From: JBDXHU01 sp039989475
GTDB lineage: Bacteria > Pseudomonadota > Gammaproteobacteria > Pseudomonadales > Halieaceae
Direction of reading: 5' to 3'
Length of the DNA: 64,000 nt
Assembly (NCBI GenBank): GCA_039989475.1
Contig: JBDXHU010000002.1
Span: 186,001 to 250,000 of the forward strand
A program made the translations under genes and the position numbers. Each line of letters starts with the position of its first letter. The stretch's first letter is position 1. Of the stretch, positions 34,630-43,174 are shown one piece after another. The notes below the pieces were generated by a model, which saw nothing but the letters and a program-made list of their open reading frames with translations, was not told the origin of the DNA and ran no database searches.

Positions 34630-36030
34630 ATGACTACAGAAGCAATCAACACATCGAGTAATTCAAAGGTGTGGCTTATGGTGGGTATCCTGGCTGCGGT
34701 AGTTGTGGTGCTGGGTTACTTTGGAATGGGCTATCCGTCCTCACAGGACTCTGTCGGCGGCACTATTGCTCCGGCTGAGCGCTATCGAGGCGAGCAGATC
34801 GATGCTGAGGATGTAAGCCTGGGTGACGAGTCTGTGGCGCAGCTCATGCAGACGGATGTCTATCAACGCATGATCACCGATGAGGCCTTTGCCGAGGCGA
34901 TGCAGAGTGAAGCGGTACGCAGCGCCTTTGCCAATGAGGCGGTTCGCAGTGCGCTGGCAAGTGAAGCAGTACGCAGTGCCTTCGCCAGTGAAGCGGTGCG
35001 CAGTGCACTGGCCAATGAAGCGGTTCGCAGCGCCATGGCGAGTGAGGCGGTCCGCAGTGCCTTCGCCAATGAGGCGGTGCGCAGTGCGCTGGCTAATGAG
35101 GCTGTCCGCAGTGCCATGGCCAGCGACCAGGCTCGCGCCAGTGCAATGGCTAACGAGGCAGCACAAAATGCAATGGCTAACGAGGCAGTACGCAGCGCGA
35201 TGGCCAATGAGGCTGTGCGCAGCGCGATGGCCAGCGAGGCGGTCCGCAGTGCGATGGCTAACGAAGCAGTACGCAGCGCTATGGCTAATGAGGCTGTTCG
35301 CAGCGCGATGGCCAACGAAGCGGTAAGAAGTGCGATGGCGAATGAAGCGGTACGCGGAGCCTTCGCCAATGAGGCCGTTCGCAGCGCATTCGCCAATGAG
35401 GCAGCACGCAGTGCAATGTCAAATGAAGCCTCACGCAGCGCCATGTCGAACGAAGCCGCGCAAAATGCAATGGCAAACGAGGCAGTGAGAAGTGCCATGG
35501 CCAACGAGGCTGTGCGCAGTGCGATGGCCAACGAGGCAGTACGCAGCGCAATGGCCAACGAAGCGGTTCGCAGTGCCATGGCTAATGAAGCGGTACGGAG
35601 TGCGATGGCCAACGAGGCGGTACGCAGCGCCCTGGCTAATGAAGCTGTTCGCAGCGCCTTTGCCAATGAAGCCGTACGCAGCGCCTTCGCCAATGAGGCG
35701 GTACGCAGCGCCCTGGCTAATGAAGCGGTACGTAGCGCCTTTGCCAACGAAGCTGTACGCAGTGCCTTCGCCAATGAGGCGGTGCGCAGCGCGATGGCCA
35801 ATGAGGCGGTTCGCAGTGCGATGGCCAATGAGGCGGTTCGTAGCGCCATGGCTAATGAGGCTGTTCGCAGCGCCATGGCAAATGAGGCAATGCGCAGTGC
35901 TTTCGCCAGTGAGGCAGTACGCAGCGCTTTTGCAAATGAAGCCGTACGCAGTGCCTTCGCCAATGAGGCGGTGCGCAGCGCGATGGCCCAGGAAGCTGCG
36001 CGTTCTGCGCAGGCGCGCTCAATGAATTGA
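34630..36030 (+). CDS. Membrane-anchored nine-residue-repeat protein (41 tandem units)
   Basis: A 466-residue protein. Residues 1-12 are cytoplasmic, 13-33 a transmembrane helix (KVWLMVGILAAVVVVLGYFGMG), 34-90 a short acidic linker, and 92-461 consist of 41 units of A-N-E-A-V-R-S-A-(M/F/L). One unit has 10 residues (residues 164-173); the chain ends ARSMN. The units are strongly helix-forming, and Glu and Arg three apart can pair along the helix. Codons vary freely between units while residues hold, so the repeat is kept by selection. I know no named family for it. It probably projects a very long helix into the periplasm. It is the third gene of the sigma/anti-sigma unit and is followed by a strong terminator, so it may be the main product of that regulon. 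Confidence 0.8.
   Translation: MTTEAINTSSNSKVWLMVGILAAVVVVLGYFGMGYPSSQDSVGGTIAPAERYRGEQIDAEDVSLGDESVAQLMQTDVYQRMITDEAFAEAMQSEAVRSAFANEAVRSALASEAVRSAFASEAVRSALANEAVRSAMASEAVRSAFANEAVRSALANEAVRSAMASDQARASAMANEAAQNAMANEAVRSAMANEAVRSAMASEAVRSAMANEAVRSAMANEAVRSAMANEAVRSAMANEAVRGAFANEAVRSAFANEAARSAMSNEASRSAMSNEAAQNAMANEAVRSAMANEAVRSAMANEAVRSAMANEAVRSAMANEAVRSAMANEAVRSALANEAVRSAFANEAVRSAFANEAVRSALANEAVRSAFANEAVRSAFANEAVRSAMANEAVRSAMANEAVRSAMANEAVRSAMANEAMRSAFASEAVRSAFANEAVRSAFANEAVRSAMAQEAARSAQARSMN
34903..36012 (+). repeat. 41 tandem 27-bp coding repeats
   Basis: The 1,110 bp encode 41 in-frame units (40 of 27 bp and one of 30 bp at 35119-35148). A rare unit ending AAQNAM recurs at units 10 and 21, which hints at an older duplication of an 11-unit block. 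The hydrophobic ninth residue forms runs of Phe/Leu at the ends and middle and Met between them. Synonymous sites differ widely among units. Confidence 0.9.
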
Positions 36031-36047
36031 TTCCCTGAGTGTGTTCT

Positions 36048-36079
36048 GGCCGCCTGATCTCAACCAGGCGGCCTTTTTT
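36048..36079 (+). terminator. Rho-independent terminator
   Basis: A 9-bp perfect GC-rich stem GGCCGCCTG / CAGGCGGCC with an 8-base loop is followed directly by six T residues. It lies 18 bp after the repeat-protein stop and closes the sigma/anti-sigma/repeat unit. Confidence 0.92.
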
Positions 36080-36170
36080 CGTTTAAAGATCAGAAGGAAC
36101 GCTGACCTTCACCATTATTAGCGGCTATGCTGTACCAGATAAAAAAATAATAAAGAAGATGGAGATAACG

Positions 36171-39101
36171 GTGCGTACAGGAAGACTAGTCACCGCGTGC
36201 TTGGCCTGCTTGCTGAGTGGCGCTCTTGCAGCAGAGCCATTTGAATTGGATGTGGTAGAAACGGATGATCTGCAGCTACTGTACTTTGATCCATTCCAGA
36301 CCTACCTGGTGCCACATGTAGCCAACAACTTTCACAACTCGCTGGAATTCCAAAAGCGCATTTTTGGCTGGCAGCCGAACGGCAAGACCACCATATTACT
36401 CACGGATTTCAGCGATTACGGTAATGCCGGTGCCGGCGTTATCCCACACAATATGCTTTCAGTTTATATCGCTCCAATGAGCCGCACCCTGGAAACCATG
36501 CCGGCCAGCGAGCGTATGTTCATGCTCATGAACCACGAGCCCGTGCACCTGGCCAATATGGACGCCGCCAATGAGGACGACCTGAGGTGGCGGCGTTTCT
36601 TTCGTGGCAAGCCGCAGCAGACCGCGCGCCACCCGGAGTCGATTCTGTATAACTACCTGACTGCGCCCAGGTTTAATGTGCCGCGCTGGTATACCGAGGG
36701 CGCGGCGGTATTCATGGAAACCTGGATGTCGGGTGGTCTTGGCCGGGCCCAGGGCGCCTATGATGAGATGGTGTTTCGGGCCATGGTGCGCGATGACGCC
36801 CATTTCTACAGCAGCCTGGGTATTGTCGCCGAAGGTAGTAGCGTTGACTTTCAGACCGGGGTCAACGCCTACCTCTATGGCACGCGGTTTTTCAGCTACC
36901 TGGCGCTTGAGTACTCGCCAGAGCAGGTGGTGCAGTGGCTGCGCAGGGACGAGGACAGTGAGGCCTACTTCACCCGCCAGTTCCAGAAAGTATTTGGTAA
37001 ATCCCTGGATGATGCATGGGATGACTGGATTGCCTTTGAAAAACAGTGGCAGACTCGCAACCTGGCCGCGGTGCGGAAATATCCGCTAACCCCGGCCCAG
37101 CCCATCACGCCCTCTGCACTGGGGTCGATTTCAAGGTCGTATATCGATAGCGATGGCAAAACCATGGTGGGTGCCTTCCGTTACCCCGGTGTGGTCGCCC
37201 ATGTCGGCAAGCTGTCGCTGGATGATGGCGAGCTAGAGAAAGTTGTGGATATCAAGGGCGCCATGAAATACCGCGTTGCTTCTACCGCATTCGACCCGGA
37301 TCAACGTCGCCTGTTTTATTCCGCCGACCATTATGCGTTCAGGGACCTGATGGCGGTAGAACTGGAGACCGGTAAGTCGCGTATGTTGATCAAAGACGCG
37401 CGGGTAGGCGATATCGTGCACAACCCGGCGGACAAATCGCTTTGGGGCCTGCGCCACCTGAATGGCTATGTTTCGCTGGTGCGGATTGCGCCGCCCCACG
37501 AGGAATGGACCCTGGTGCACGCTTTTGCTTATGGCGAGGTACCCTCTGAGTTGGATATCTCCGCGGACGGTACCCTGCTCTCGGCCTCCGTGGCCGAGGT
37601 GGACGGTGGTCAGTATTTGCGGGTGTTCAAAACAGAGGACCTGCTGGCTGGCAAGCTGGAGGCTGTTCAACAATTTGACTTCGGAACCGCGGTGCCTGAA
37701 GGCTTTGTGTTCTCACCGGATGGCCGTTACTTATATGGCAGTTCCTATTACACCGGCGTGTCCAACATCTTCCGCTTTGAGCTGGCTACCGGCGCGGTAG
37801 AAGCGGTTAGTAATGCTGAGACAGGTTTCTTCAGGCCCATCCCTTTGGAAGATGGCTCGCTGCTGGTGTTTGAGTTTACCGGGCAGGGCTTCGTGCCGGT
37901 GAAGATCGATCCGAAGCCGCTGGAAGACGTGAGTGCTATTAGCTTCCTTGGCAACGAGATTGTGCGTGAGCACCCGGTGGTGAAGGACTGGAATGTCGTC
38001 GCCAGCCTGGATGAGGTTGACTACACCGAGAACATTGTTCGCGAGGGCAAGTACCGTCCCTACCGGGAAATGCGCATGGATTACTGGATGCCAGTCATCG
38101 AGGGCTACCAGAACTCCACTGCCCTGGGCGCAAATGTACGCTTCTCCGATCCCGCTCACCTGTACTCACTGGATGTGACCACGTCCTATTCAACCGGTGC
38201 GGATGAGGATTTCCACATCGACATCGAGTTTGACGCGCTGTATTGGAGTGCACGTTACTGGCATAACAACGCTGATTTCTACGACCTGTTTGGCCCCGTT
38301 GATCGCAGTCGCAAGGGTGATGCCTTTATCATCGGCTATGACCGGGCGCTGATCTTTGATGATCCGCGCAAGCTGGAGTTCTCGGCAGAAATCGCGCAGT
38401 TCCTGAACCTGGAGACCTTGCCCGGCAATCAAAACGTGGACACCCTGTTTTTCCAGGATATCACCAGTGCTGAGGCGGAATTGAGCTATACCGATACCCG
38501 CCGCTCGCTGGGGTCTGTAGATCACGAGAAAGGCTTCCGCTGGGACCTGGTGGCGGCGGCGGACTATGCTGATAACGATACCGTTCCGCGGGCCCGGGCT
38601 GGGCTGGACTTTGGTTTCGCGCTGCCCTGGAAGCACTCTTCCTTCTGGTTCTATAACTCCCTGGGTTACGCTGATGGCGACAGATTGAACCCGCTTACCA
38701 ATTTCTACTTTGGTAGTTTTGGGAATAACTATGTCGATAGCAGGGAGGTCAAACGCTATCGCAATTTTGACAGTTTCCCTGGCTTTAATATTGATGATAT
38801 CAGCGCCCGTGAATACGGTAAGTCGATGCTGGAGTTCAATATCCCGCCCTGGCGTTTCAAGAATGCGGGTACTCCCAGCCTCTATCTCAATCATATTCGT
38901 CCAGCCCTCTTTGCGGGTGCCTTGCACACCGATCCCGGGGAAGATTTTGATGAAACCTGGTATTCAGTGGGTGTTCAGCTGGATCTTGAGTTCAAGCTCA
39001 TGCACCGACTGCCAATGACTCTCACTGTCGGTTATGCTGAGGGCTACCGGGACTCGGACAAAGTTGCTGACGAATGGATGCTGTCACTGAAGATTATGTA
39101 A
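36171..39101 (+). CDS. Exported HExxH peptidase-like protein with beta-propeller and C-terminal barrel-like region
   Basis: A 976-residue exported protein. The GTG at 36171 follows GGAG by 7 bases and gives a clean signal peptide (RTGRLVTACLACLLSGALAAEP); an in-frame ATG at 36159 adds four residues. Residues 25-290 look like an MA-clan peptidase: HEPVH (His122, Glu123, His126) has the HExxH spacing, and WYTEGAAVFMETW (Glu176) fits the third-ligand helix. The proline inside HExxH is unusual. Residues about 310-610 show TolB-like propeller blades (FSPDGRYLYGSSYY). The last 330 residues alternate polar and aromatic residues and end in SLKIM, as outer-membrane barrels do. It probably faces the periplasm from the outer membrane. 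It follows the repeat gene and precedes PrsW by 25 bp. Confidence 0.72.
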   Translation: MRTGRLVTACLACLLSGALAAEPFELDVVETDDLQLLYFDPFQTYLVPHVANNFHNSLEFQKRIFGWQPNGKTTILLTDFSDYGNAGAGVIPHNMLSVYIAPMSRTLETMPASERMFMLMNHEPVHLANMDAANEDDLRWRRFFRGKPQQTARHPESILYNYLTAPRFNVPRWYTEGAAVFMETWMSGGLGRAQGAYDEMVFRAMVRDDAHFYSSLGIVAEGSSVDFQTGVNAYLYGTRFFSYLALEYSPEQVVQWLRRDEDSEAYFTRQFQKVFGKSLDDAWDDWIAFEKQWQTRNLAAVRKYPLTPAQPITPSALGSISRSYIDSDGKTMVGAFRYPGVVAHVGKLSLDDGELEKVVDIKGAMKYRVASTAFDPDQRRLFYSADHYAFRDLMAVELETGKSRMLIKDARVGDIVHNPADKSLWGLRHLNGYVSLVRIAPPHEEWTLVHAFAYGEVPSELDISADGTLLSASVAEVDGGQYLRVFKTEDLLAGKLEAVQQFDFGTAVPEGFVFSPDGRYLYGSSYYTGVSNIFRFELATGAVEAVSNAETGFFRPIPLEDGSLLVFEFTGQGFVPVKIDPKPLEDVSAISFLGNEIVREHPVVKDWNVVASLDEVDYTENIVREGKYRPYREMRMDYWMPVIEGYQNSTALGANVRFSDPAHLYSLDVTTSYSTGADEDFHIDIEFDALYWSARYWHNNADFYDLFGPVDRSRKGDAFIIGYDRALIFDDPRKLEFSAEIAQFLNLETLPGNQNVDTLFFQDITSAEAELSYTDTRRSLGSVDHEKGFRWDLVAAADYADNDTVPRARAGLDFGFALPWKHSSFWFYNSLGYADGDRLNPLTNFYFGSFGNNYVDSREVKRYRNFDSFPGFNIDDISAREYGKSMLEFNIPPWRFKNAGTPSLYLNHIRPALFAGALHTDPGEDFDETWYSVGVQLDLEFKLMHRLPMTLTVGYAEGYRDSDKVADEWMLSLKIM

Positions 39102-39126
39102 GCCCAGGGAAAGGGGCGGTACTGTT

Positions 39127-40140
39127 ATGACTTTCATGTCGCTGGCTCCGCTGCTGGTAGCCCTGCTACCCGCCCTGGTATTCCTGGGCGCACTGGTCTA
39201 CTTCGATAGCTACAAGCTGGTCGGCCTGCGCTGGGTGATGATCACCATAGTGGTGGGCGGCCTCTGTGCCGGCGCCAGCTATTTTGTTAATCAATTGGCC
39301 GGCGAGAGCATGGGTGTAACCCGGGTAATTCTCTCTCGCTATATCGCGCCCGTAATCGAAGAAGTCATCAAGGCCCTGATTCTGGTGTACCTGCTGCGCA
39401 GTAATCGCATTGGATTCCTGGTAGATGCGGCCATATTCGGTTTTGCGGTTGGCACCGGTTTTGCGATCGTGGAAAACCTGTACTACTTGCAGGTGCAGGC
39501 CGATGCGCATATGGGCGTGTGGATAGTTCGCGGCTTTGGCACGGCGATCATGCACGGTGGCGTTACCGCCATGTTTGCGGTTATCGCCCAGAGTCTGTCT
39601 GAAACGCGCCAGAATGTGGCTGTGATGGACCTGCTGCCGGGATTATTAATTGCGGTATTGACCCACTCCATTTACAACCATTTTTTCCTCAGCCCGATAC
39701 TCTCAACCCTGCTAATTGTCGCGGTACTGCCGGTAGTCAGCTATGTGGTTATCCAGCAAAGCCGGCAGTCGGTATCCAACTGGCTGGATGTTGGCTTTGA
39801 CGGCGATACCGAGCTGCTTGAGATACTGAACTCCGGTGAATTTTCCAGCTCCCATATCGGCCAGTACCTGACCAGCCTGCAGGGGCGCTTCCCCGGCGAG
39901 ATCGTGGTCGACATGTTGTGCTACCTGCGCCTGCACAAGGAGTTGGCCCTGCGCGCCAAGGGCATGTTACTAATGCGAGAGAACGGCATCGAAGTCGAGA
40001 TCGATGATGATGTCAGGGACGTGCTGAAAGAAATGAAGGCCCTGCAAAAGAGTATCGGAAAAACCGGGCAGGCGGCTATACAGCCCTTCCTGCGCATGTC
40101 GCGTAAAGATTTGTGGCAGATCTACATGCTGAAAACCTGA
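39127..40140 (+). CDS. PrsW-family intramembrane metalloprotease
   Basis: A 337-residue polytopic membrane protein with about eight helices in the first 215 residues and a soluble C-terminal tail of about 120 residues. Conserved family motifs are present: PVIEEVIKA (Glu78-Glu79), GFAIVENLYY (Glu116, Asn117), IMHGG (His143) and LTHSIYNHF (His180, His185). In Bacillus, PrsW makes the first cut in an anti-sigma factor (RsiW). Its place near an ECF sigma/membrane anti-sigma pair suggests the same role here. It is 25 bp after the HEPVH protein gene and convergent with an amidohydrolase gene. The soluble tail is not part of the core family. Confidence 0.85.
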   Translation: MTFMSLAPLLVALLPALVFLGALVYFDSYKLVGLRWVMITIVVGGLCAGASYFVNQLAGESMGVTRVILSRYIAPVIEEVIKALILVYLLRSNRIGFLVDAAIFGFAVGTGFAIVENLYYLQVQADAHMGVWIVRGFGTAIMHGGVTAMFAVIAQSLSETRQNVAVMDLLPGLLIAVLTHSIYNHFFLSPILSTLLIVAVLPVVSYVVIQQSRQSVSNWLDVGFDGDTELLEILNSGEFSSSHIGQYLTSLQGRFPGEIVVDMLCYLRLHKELALRAKGMLLMRENGIEVEIDDDVRDVLKEMKALQKSIGKTGQAAIQPFLRMSRKDLWQIYMLKT

Positions 40141-40145
40141 GTCGC

Positions 40146-41444
40146 CTATCGTTTAAAAACCTTCCCGCCTTTCATCACGAAATCCACATCCAGTAATTCT
40201 TCGATGTTCCGCAGTGGTGAGCCATCGGTGGCGATGATGTCGGCGTGTTTGCCAGCCTCGATAGTGCCGAGGATGTCGCTCATATCAATCAGGTCGGCAG
40301 CACTGACAGTGGCCGCCTTGATCACGGCCATCTCACTCATGCCGGCCTGGTGCATGAGTACTGCTTCCTGGGCGTTGTCGCCATGGGGCGAAACACCGCT
40401 GTCGGTGCCATAGGCAACCTTTACGCCGGCTTTATAGGCCCTGGCAAAGTTGCCCTGCATGTCATTGCCCACCTTGATAGCCTTGGCCGCCTGGGCGGGC
40501 GTCAGCACATTGGTGTTCACCGCCATATCGGCCACGGTTTTGCCGGCCAGCAGAGTCGGTACGAGGTAGGCGCCGGTCTGCTTGAATAGCTTGATCGCCC
40601 GCTTGCCGGTGTAGGTGCCGTGCTCGATGCTGGCGACGCCAGCTTCCAGCGCGGCGACTATGCCGTCTTCCTGGTGGGCGTGGCTGGCGACCTTGCGGCC
40701 CATGCGTTTGGCGGCCAATACCACTTCACGTAGCTCATCCATTTCCATTTGCTGGCCGGTGCCGGTAGCCCGGTCCGTGAGAACGCCGCCGGTGGAGGTG
40801 ATCTTGATCAGGTCGGCGCCGTACTTGATGCGGTCGCGGGTGGCACGGCGGCAGTCATAGGGGCCGTTGCAGACATCCGGGGAGGTCATCAATTCCATGA
40901 ACTCGGGTTTCATGCCACTGACGTCGGCGTGACCGCCGGTAATACCGACACCGCCGGCGGCGATTATCCGGGGTCCGTCTACCCAGCCCATATTGATCGC
41001 ATCGCGCATGGCATACATCTCCTGCGGCATGGAGCCAACATCACGAACTGTGGTGAAGCCTGCTCGCAGGGTGCGCAGGGCGTGCATGTAGGACTGCATT
41101 TCTATCAGCTGGCTGGACCAGCGCAGGCTCTTGCTGTCCTTATTTGGGCCGAGCTCGCCTTGCAGGTGTACGTGCATGTCCATCAGCCCCGGCATGACAA
41201 AACTGTCGCGCAGGTCGATCAACTCGGCGTCATTCGAGAACTGTGAGGCATCAAGATAGCCGTCAAAGACCTGGCTTATGCGGCCATCAAGGATGACCAC
41301 GGTTTGTTGGGTGGCGGGTTTCTGGCCGGGGACAGCCAGTAGGGTGCCGGCGTGAATAACGCGAGTGTCGGCCTGGGCGATGGCGGCCAGTGCGGTCAGT
41401 AGCAGGCCAAATGGCATGCCCAGGAAAGCCTTCAGTGAAATCAT
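40146..41444 (-). CDS. Exported amidohydrolase (Xaa-Pro dipeptidase-like)
   Basis: A 432-residue amidohydrolase-superfamily protein with a signal peptide (AFLGMPFGLLLTALAAIAQA). Metal and catalytic residues are visible: MDMHVHLQG (HxH), the carbamylated Lys in ADLIKITSTGG, His in VASHAHQ and SIEHGTY, and the late Asp in YGTDSGV. The block GGVLTDRATGTGQQM is typical of the periplasmic Xaa-Arg/Xaa-Pro carboxypeptidase-like subgroup. It probably hydrolyses a dipeptide or N-acyl amino acid in the periplasm. Its gene ends 5 bp from the PrsW gene on the other strand. Confidence 0.86.
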   Translation of the reverse strand: MISLKAFLGMPFGLLLTALAAIAQADTRVIHAGTLLAVPGQKPATQQTVVILDGRISQVFDGYLDASQFSNDAELIDLRDSFVMPGLMDMHVHLQGELGPNKDSKSLRWSSQLIEMQSYMHALRTLRAGFTTVRDVGSMPQEMYAMRDAINMGWVDGPRIIAAGGVGITGGHADVSGMKPEFMELMTSPDVCNGPYDCRRATRDRIKYGADLIKITSTGGVLTDRATGTGQQMEMDELREVVLAAKRMGRKVASHAHQEDGIVAALEAGVASIEHGTYTGKRAIKLFKQTGAYLVPTLLAGKTVADMAVNTNVLTPAQAAKAIKVGNDMQGNFARAYKAGVKVAYGTDSGVSPHGDNAQEAVLMHQAGMSEMAVIKAATVSAADLIDMSDILGTIEAGKHADIIATDGSPLRNIEELLDVDFVMKGGKVFKR

Positions 41445-41552
41445 GATGTCATCCGGTTTATTATCTGTCGCGAAGAAGGCTAGGCGGGCGCCGACTGAAT
41501 GTCAAAGCCACCACGCCTGTTTTAGGGCGCCAAATTTGCAGGGAGTCGCATT

Positions 41553-42653
41553 ATGAAACGGAGAAACGTGATCAAGGGGCTGGGTGCCCTGGGAACGCTG
41601 TCGGCATTGCCCGGACTGGCCGGCGCGGTCGGCAAGGGCGGAGGACAGTTGCAGGTGCTGTTTATGGGTGGCACCGGCTTCATCGGCCCGCACATGGTGC
41701 AGGCACTGCTCGACCAGGGGCACGCGGTGACGCTTTTTAATCGCGGTAAATCCAGCCCCGGCCTATTCGACAATCTGGAGCGTATCAAGGGTGATCGCCT
41801 CAGCGATGACATTGAGCAACTGCGGGGTCGCTCCTGGGATGTGGTGATCGACACGTCCTGCTACGTGCCGCGCGCGGTTACCCGCCTTATGTCGGTACTG
41901 GATCACAGTAGTCTGCAGCAGTATGTTTTTATATCCACCATATCCGTGTATGCGGACTTCTCCAGGCCGGGCATTACCGAGGACTCGCCTACAGCGACCA
42001 TGCCGGACCCGAGCTCCGAAGATGTGAATGCCTGGTACGGGGCCCTCAAGGTCTTGTGTGAAGATGCGGCCAATGAGGCCCTGCCGGGTAAGGTTACGGC
42101 GATTCGCTGCGGTCTTATTGTCGGTCCGCGGGATCATACCGACAGGTTTACCTACTGGCCCGAGCGAGTCTTTCGCGGTGGCGACGTGCTGGCACCGGGC
42201 ACAGTGGCGAGTCCGCTGCAGACGCTGGACGCGCGGGACCTGGCGCAGTGGGTTGCACATTGCGTTAGACAGCAGGTCATGGGGACCTTTAATGCCACCA
42301 ATAACAGTGGTAACACCTTTGGCGACCTGCTGACATTGAGCCAGCAGGAACTCAATCCGGCAGCACAGCTTAGCTGGGTGCCCGATGATTTCCTGCTCGA
42401 GCAGGGCCTGCAGCAAATGTCGGATTTGCCTTTTTGGGCGGCTGCAACAGGCCCCTATGCCGGTGTCTGGCAGGTGAATGCTGACAAGGCAACGGCGGCC
42501 GGACTAAGGCATCGGCCCCTGCGCGACACGATCATTGACACCCATGAGTGGATCCAGGCGCAGCCTGCAACGCGCCGCGAGCCTCTGCGGGCCGGTATTC
42601 CGGCGCAGCGCGAAAGCGAAGTGCTGGCCGCCTGGCACGCTAAATCGGGTTAG
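41553..42653 (+). CDS. Tat-exported NAD(P)-binding epimerase/reductase-like protein
   Basis: A 366-residue extended-SDR-type protein. It begins with a twin-arginine signal (KRRNVIKGLGALGTLSALPGLAGA). The Rossmann motif GGTGFIGPHMVQALLDQGH follows at about 40-58, then FNRGKSS, and DVVIDTSCYVPRAV. The catalytic YxxxK is not clear; the WYGALK segment (Tyr-Gly-Ala-Leu-Lys) may supply it. Cofactor-loaded folded export through Tat would explain an NAD-type fold outside the cytoplasm. It is divergent from the amidohydrolase gene and followed by an FKBP gene. The substrate is unknown. Confidence 0.78.
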   Translation: MKRRNVIKGLGALGTLSALPGLAGAVGKGGGQLQVLFMGGTGFIGPHMVQALLDQGHAVTLFNRGKSSPGLFDNLERIKGDRLSDDIEQLRGRSWDVVIDTSCYVPRAVTRLMSVLDHSSLQQYVFISTISVYADFSRPGITEDSPTATMPDPSSEDVNAWYGALKVLCEDAANEALPGKVTAIRCGLIVGPRDHTDRFTYWPERVFRGGDVLAPGTVASPLQTLDARDLAQWVAHCVRQQVMGTFNATNNSGNTFGDLLTLSQQELNPAAQLSWVPDDFLLEQGLQQMSDLPFWAAATGPYAGVWQVNADKATAAGLRHRPLRDTIIDTHEWIQAQPATRREPLRAGIPAQRESEVLAAWHAKSG

Positions 42654-42703
42654 CCGAGCGCTACCACTCCCGCTATACTGCGCCGCTTTTGAGGAGAAGT
42701 AAT

Positions 42704-43174
42704 ATGACAGACATGATCGGCAACAATATGGTCGTGAGCATGCACTACACATTAAAAGACCAGGAAGGCACGGTTATAGACAGTTCCGAAGGTGCTGATC
42801 CGCTGACCTACCTGCATGGCGTGGGCAATATCATCCCGGGCCTGGAAAAGGCGCTGGTCGGCAAGGTGGCCGGTGACTCGGTAGCGGTCGTGGTTGACCC
42901 CGGCGAGGGTTACGGCGAATACCAGGCCGAATTGCTGCAGGTTGTGCCACGTGCCGCTTTTGAGGGTGTGGAGTCGATCGAGGTGGGCATGGAGTTTCAG
43001 GCCCAGGCAGGCGATGGTAGTGTGCGTCGCATTGTTGTGCGCGAAGTAGAAGGTGACGATGTCACGGTTGATGCCAACCATGAACTGGCCGGCGTCGACC
43101 TGCATTTCGCCATTGATATCGTGTCAGTGCGCGAGGCTACGACGGAAGAGGTTGAACACGGTCACGTGCACTAA
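42704..43174 (+). CDS. SlyD-type FKBP peptidyl-prolyl isomerase
   Basis: A 156-residue PPIase and chaperone. It has the split FKBP fold of SlyD/FkpB: VVSMHYTLKDQEGTVIDSS at the start, the loop YLHGVGNIIPGLEKALVGKVAGD, then the insert-in-flap chaperone domain (YGEYQAELLQVVPRAAF to DDVTVDANHELAG) and NHELAGVDLHFAIDIVSVREAT, the SlyD hallmark. The C-terminal EHGHVH is a short remnant of the His-rich metal tail of E. coli SlyD. The ATG follows GAGGAGAAG. Its stop overlaps that of the convergent amidohydrolase by 4 bp. Confidence 0.9.
   Translation: MTDMIGNNMVVSMHYTLKDQEGTVIDSSEGADPLTYLHGVGNIIPGLEKALVGKVAGDSVAVVVDPGEGYGEYQAELLQVVPRAAFEGVESIEVGMEFQAQAGDGSVRRIVVREVEGDDVTVDANHELAGVDLHFAIDIVSVREATTEEVEHGHVH

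Noticed and set aside
34863..35963. A 366-residue open frame on the minus strand across the repeat array (Ala/Leu/Arg/Thr/Ser-rich nonapeptides)
   Set aside because: It exists because the 27-bp repeat has no stop codon in that frame. It lacks its own ribosome site and start context, and its composition mirrors the sense repeats.
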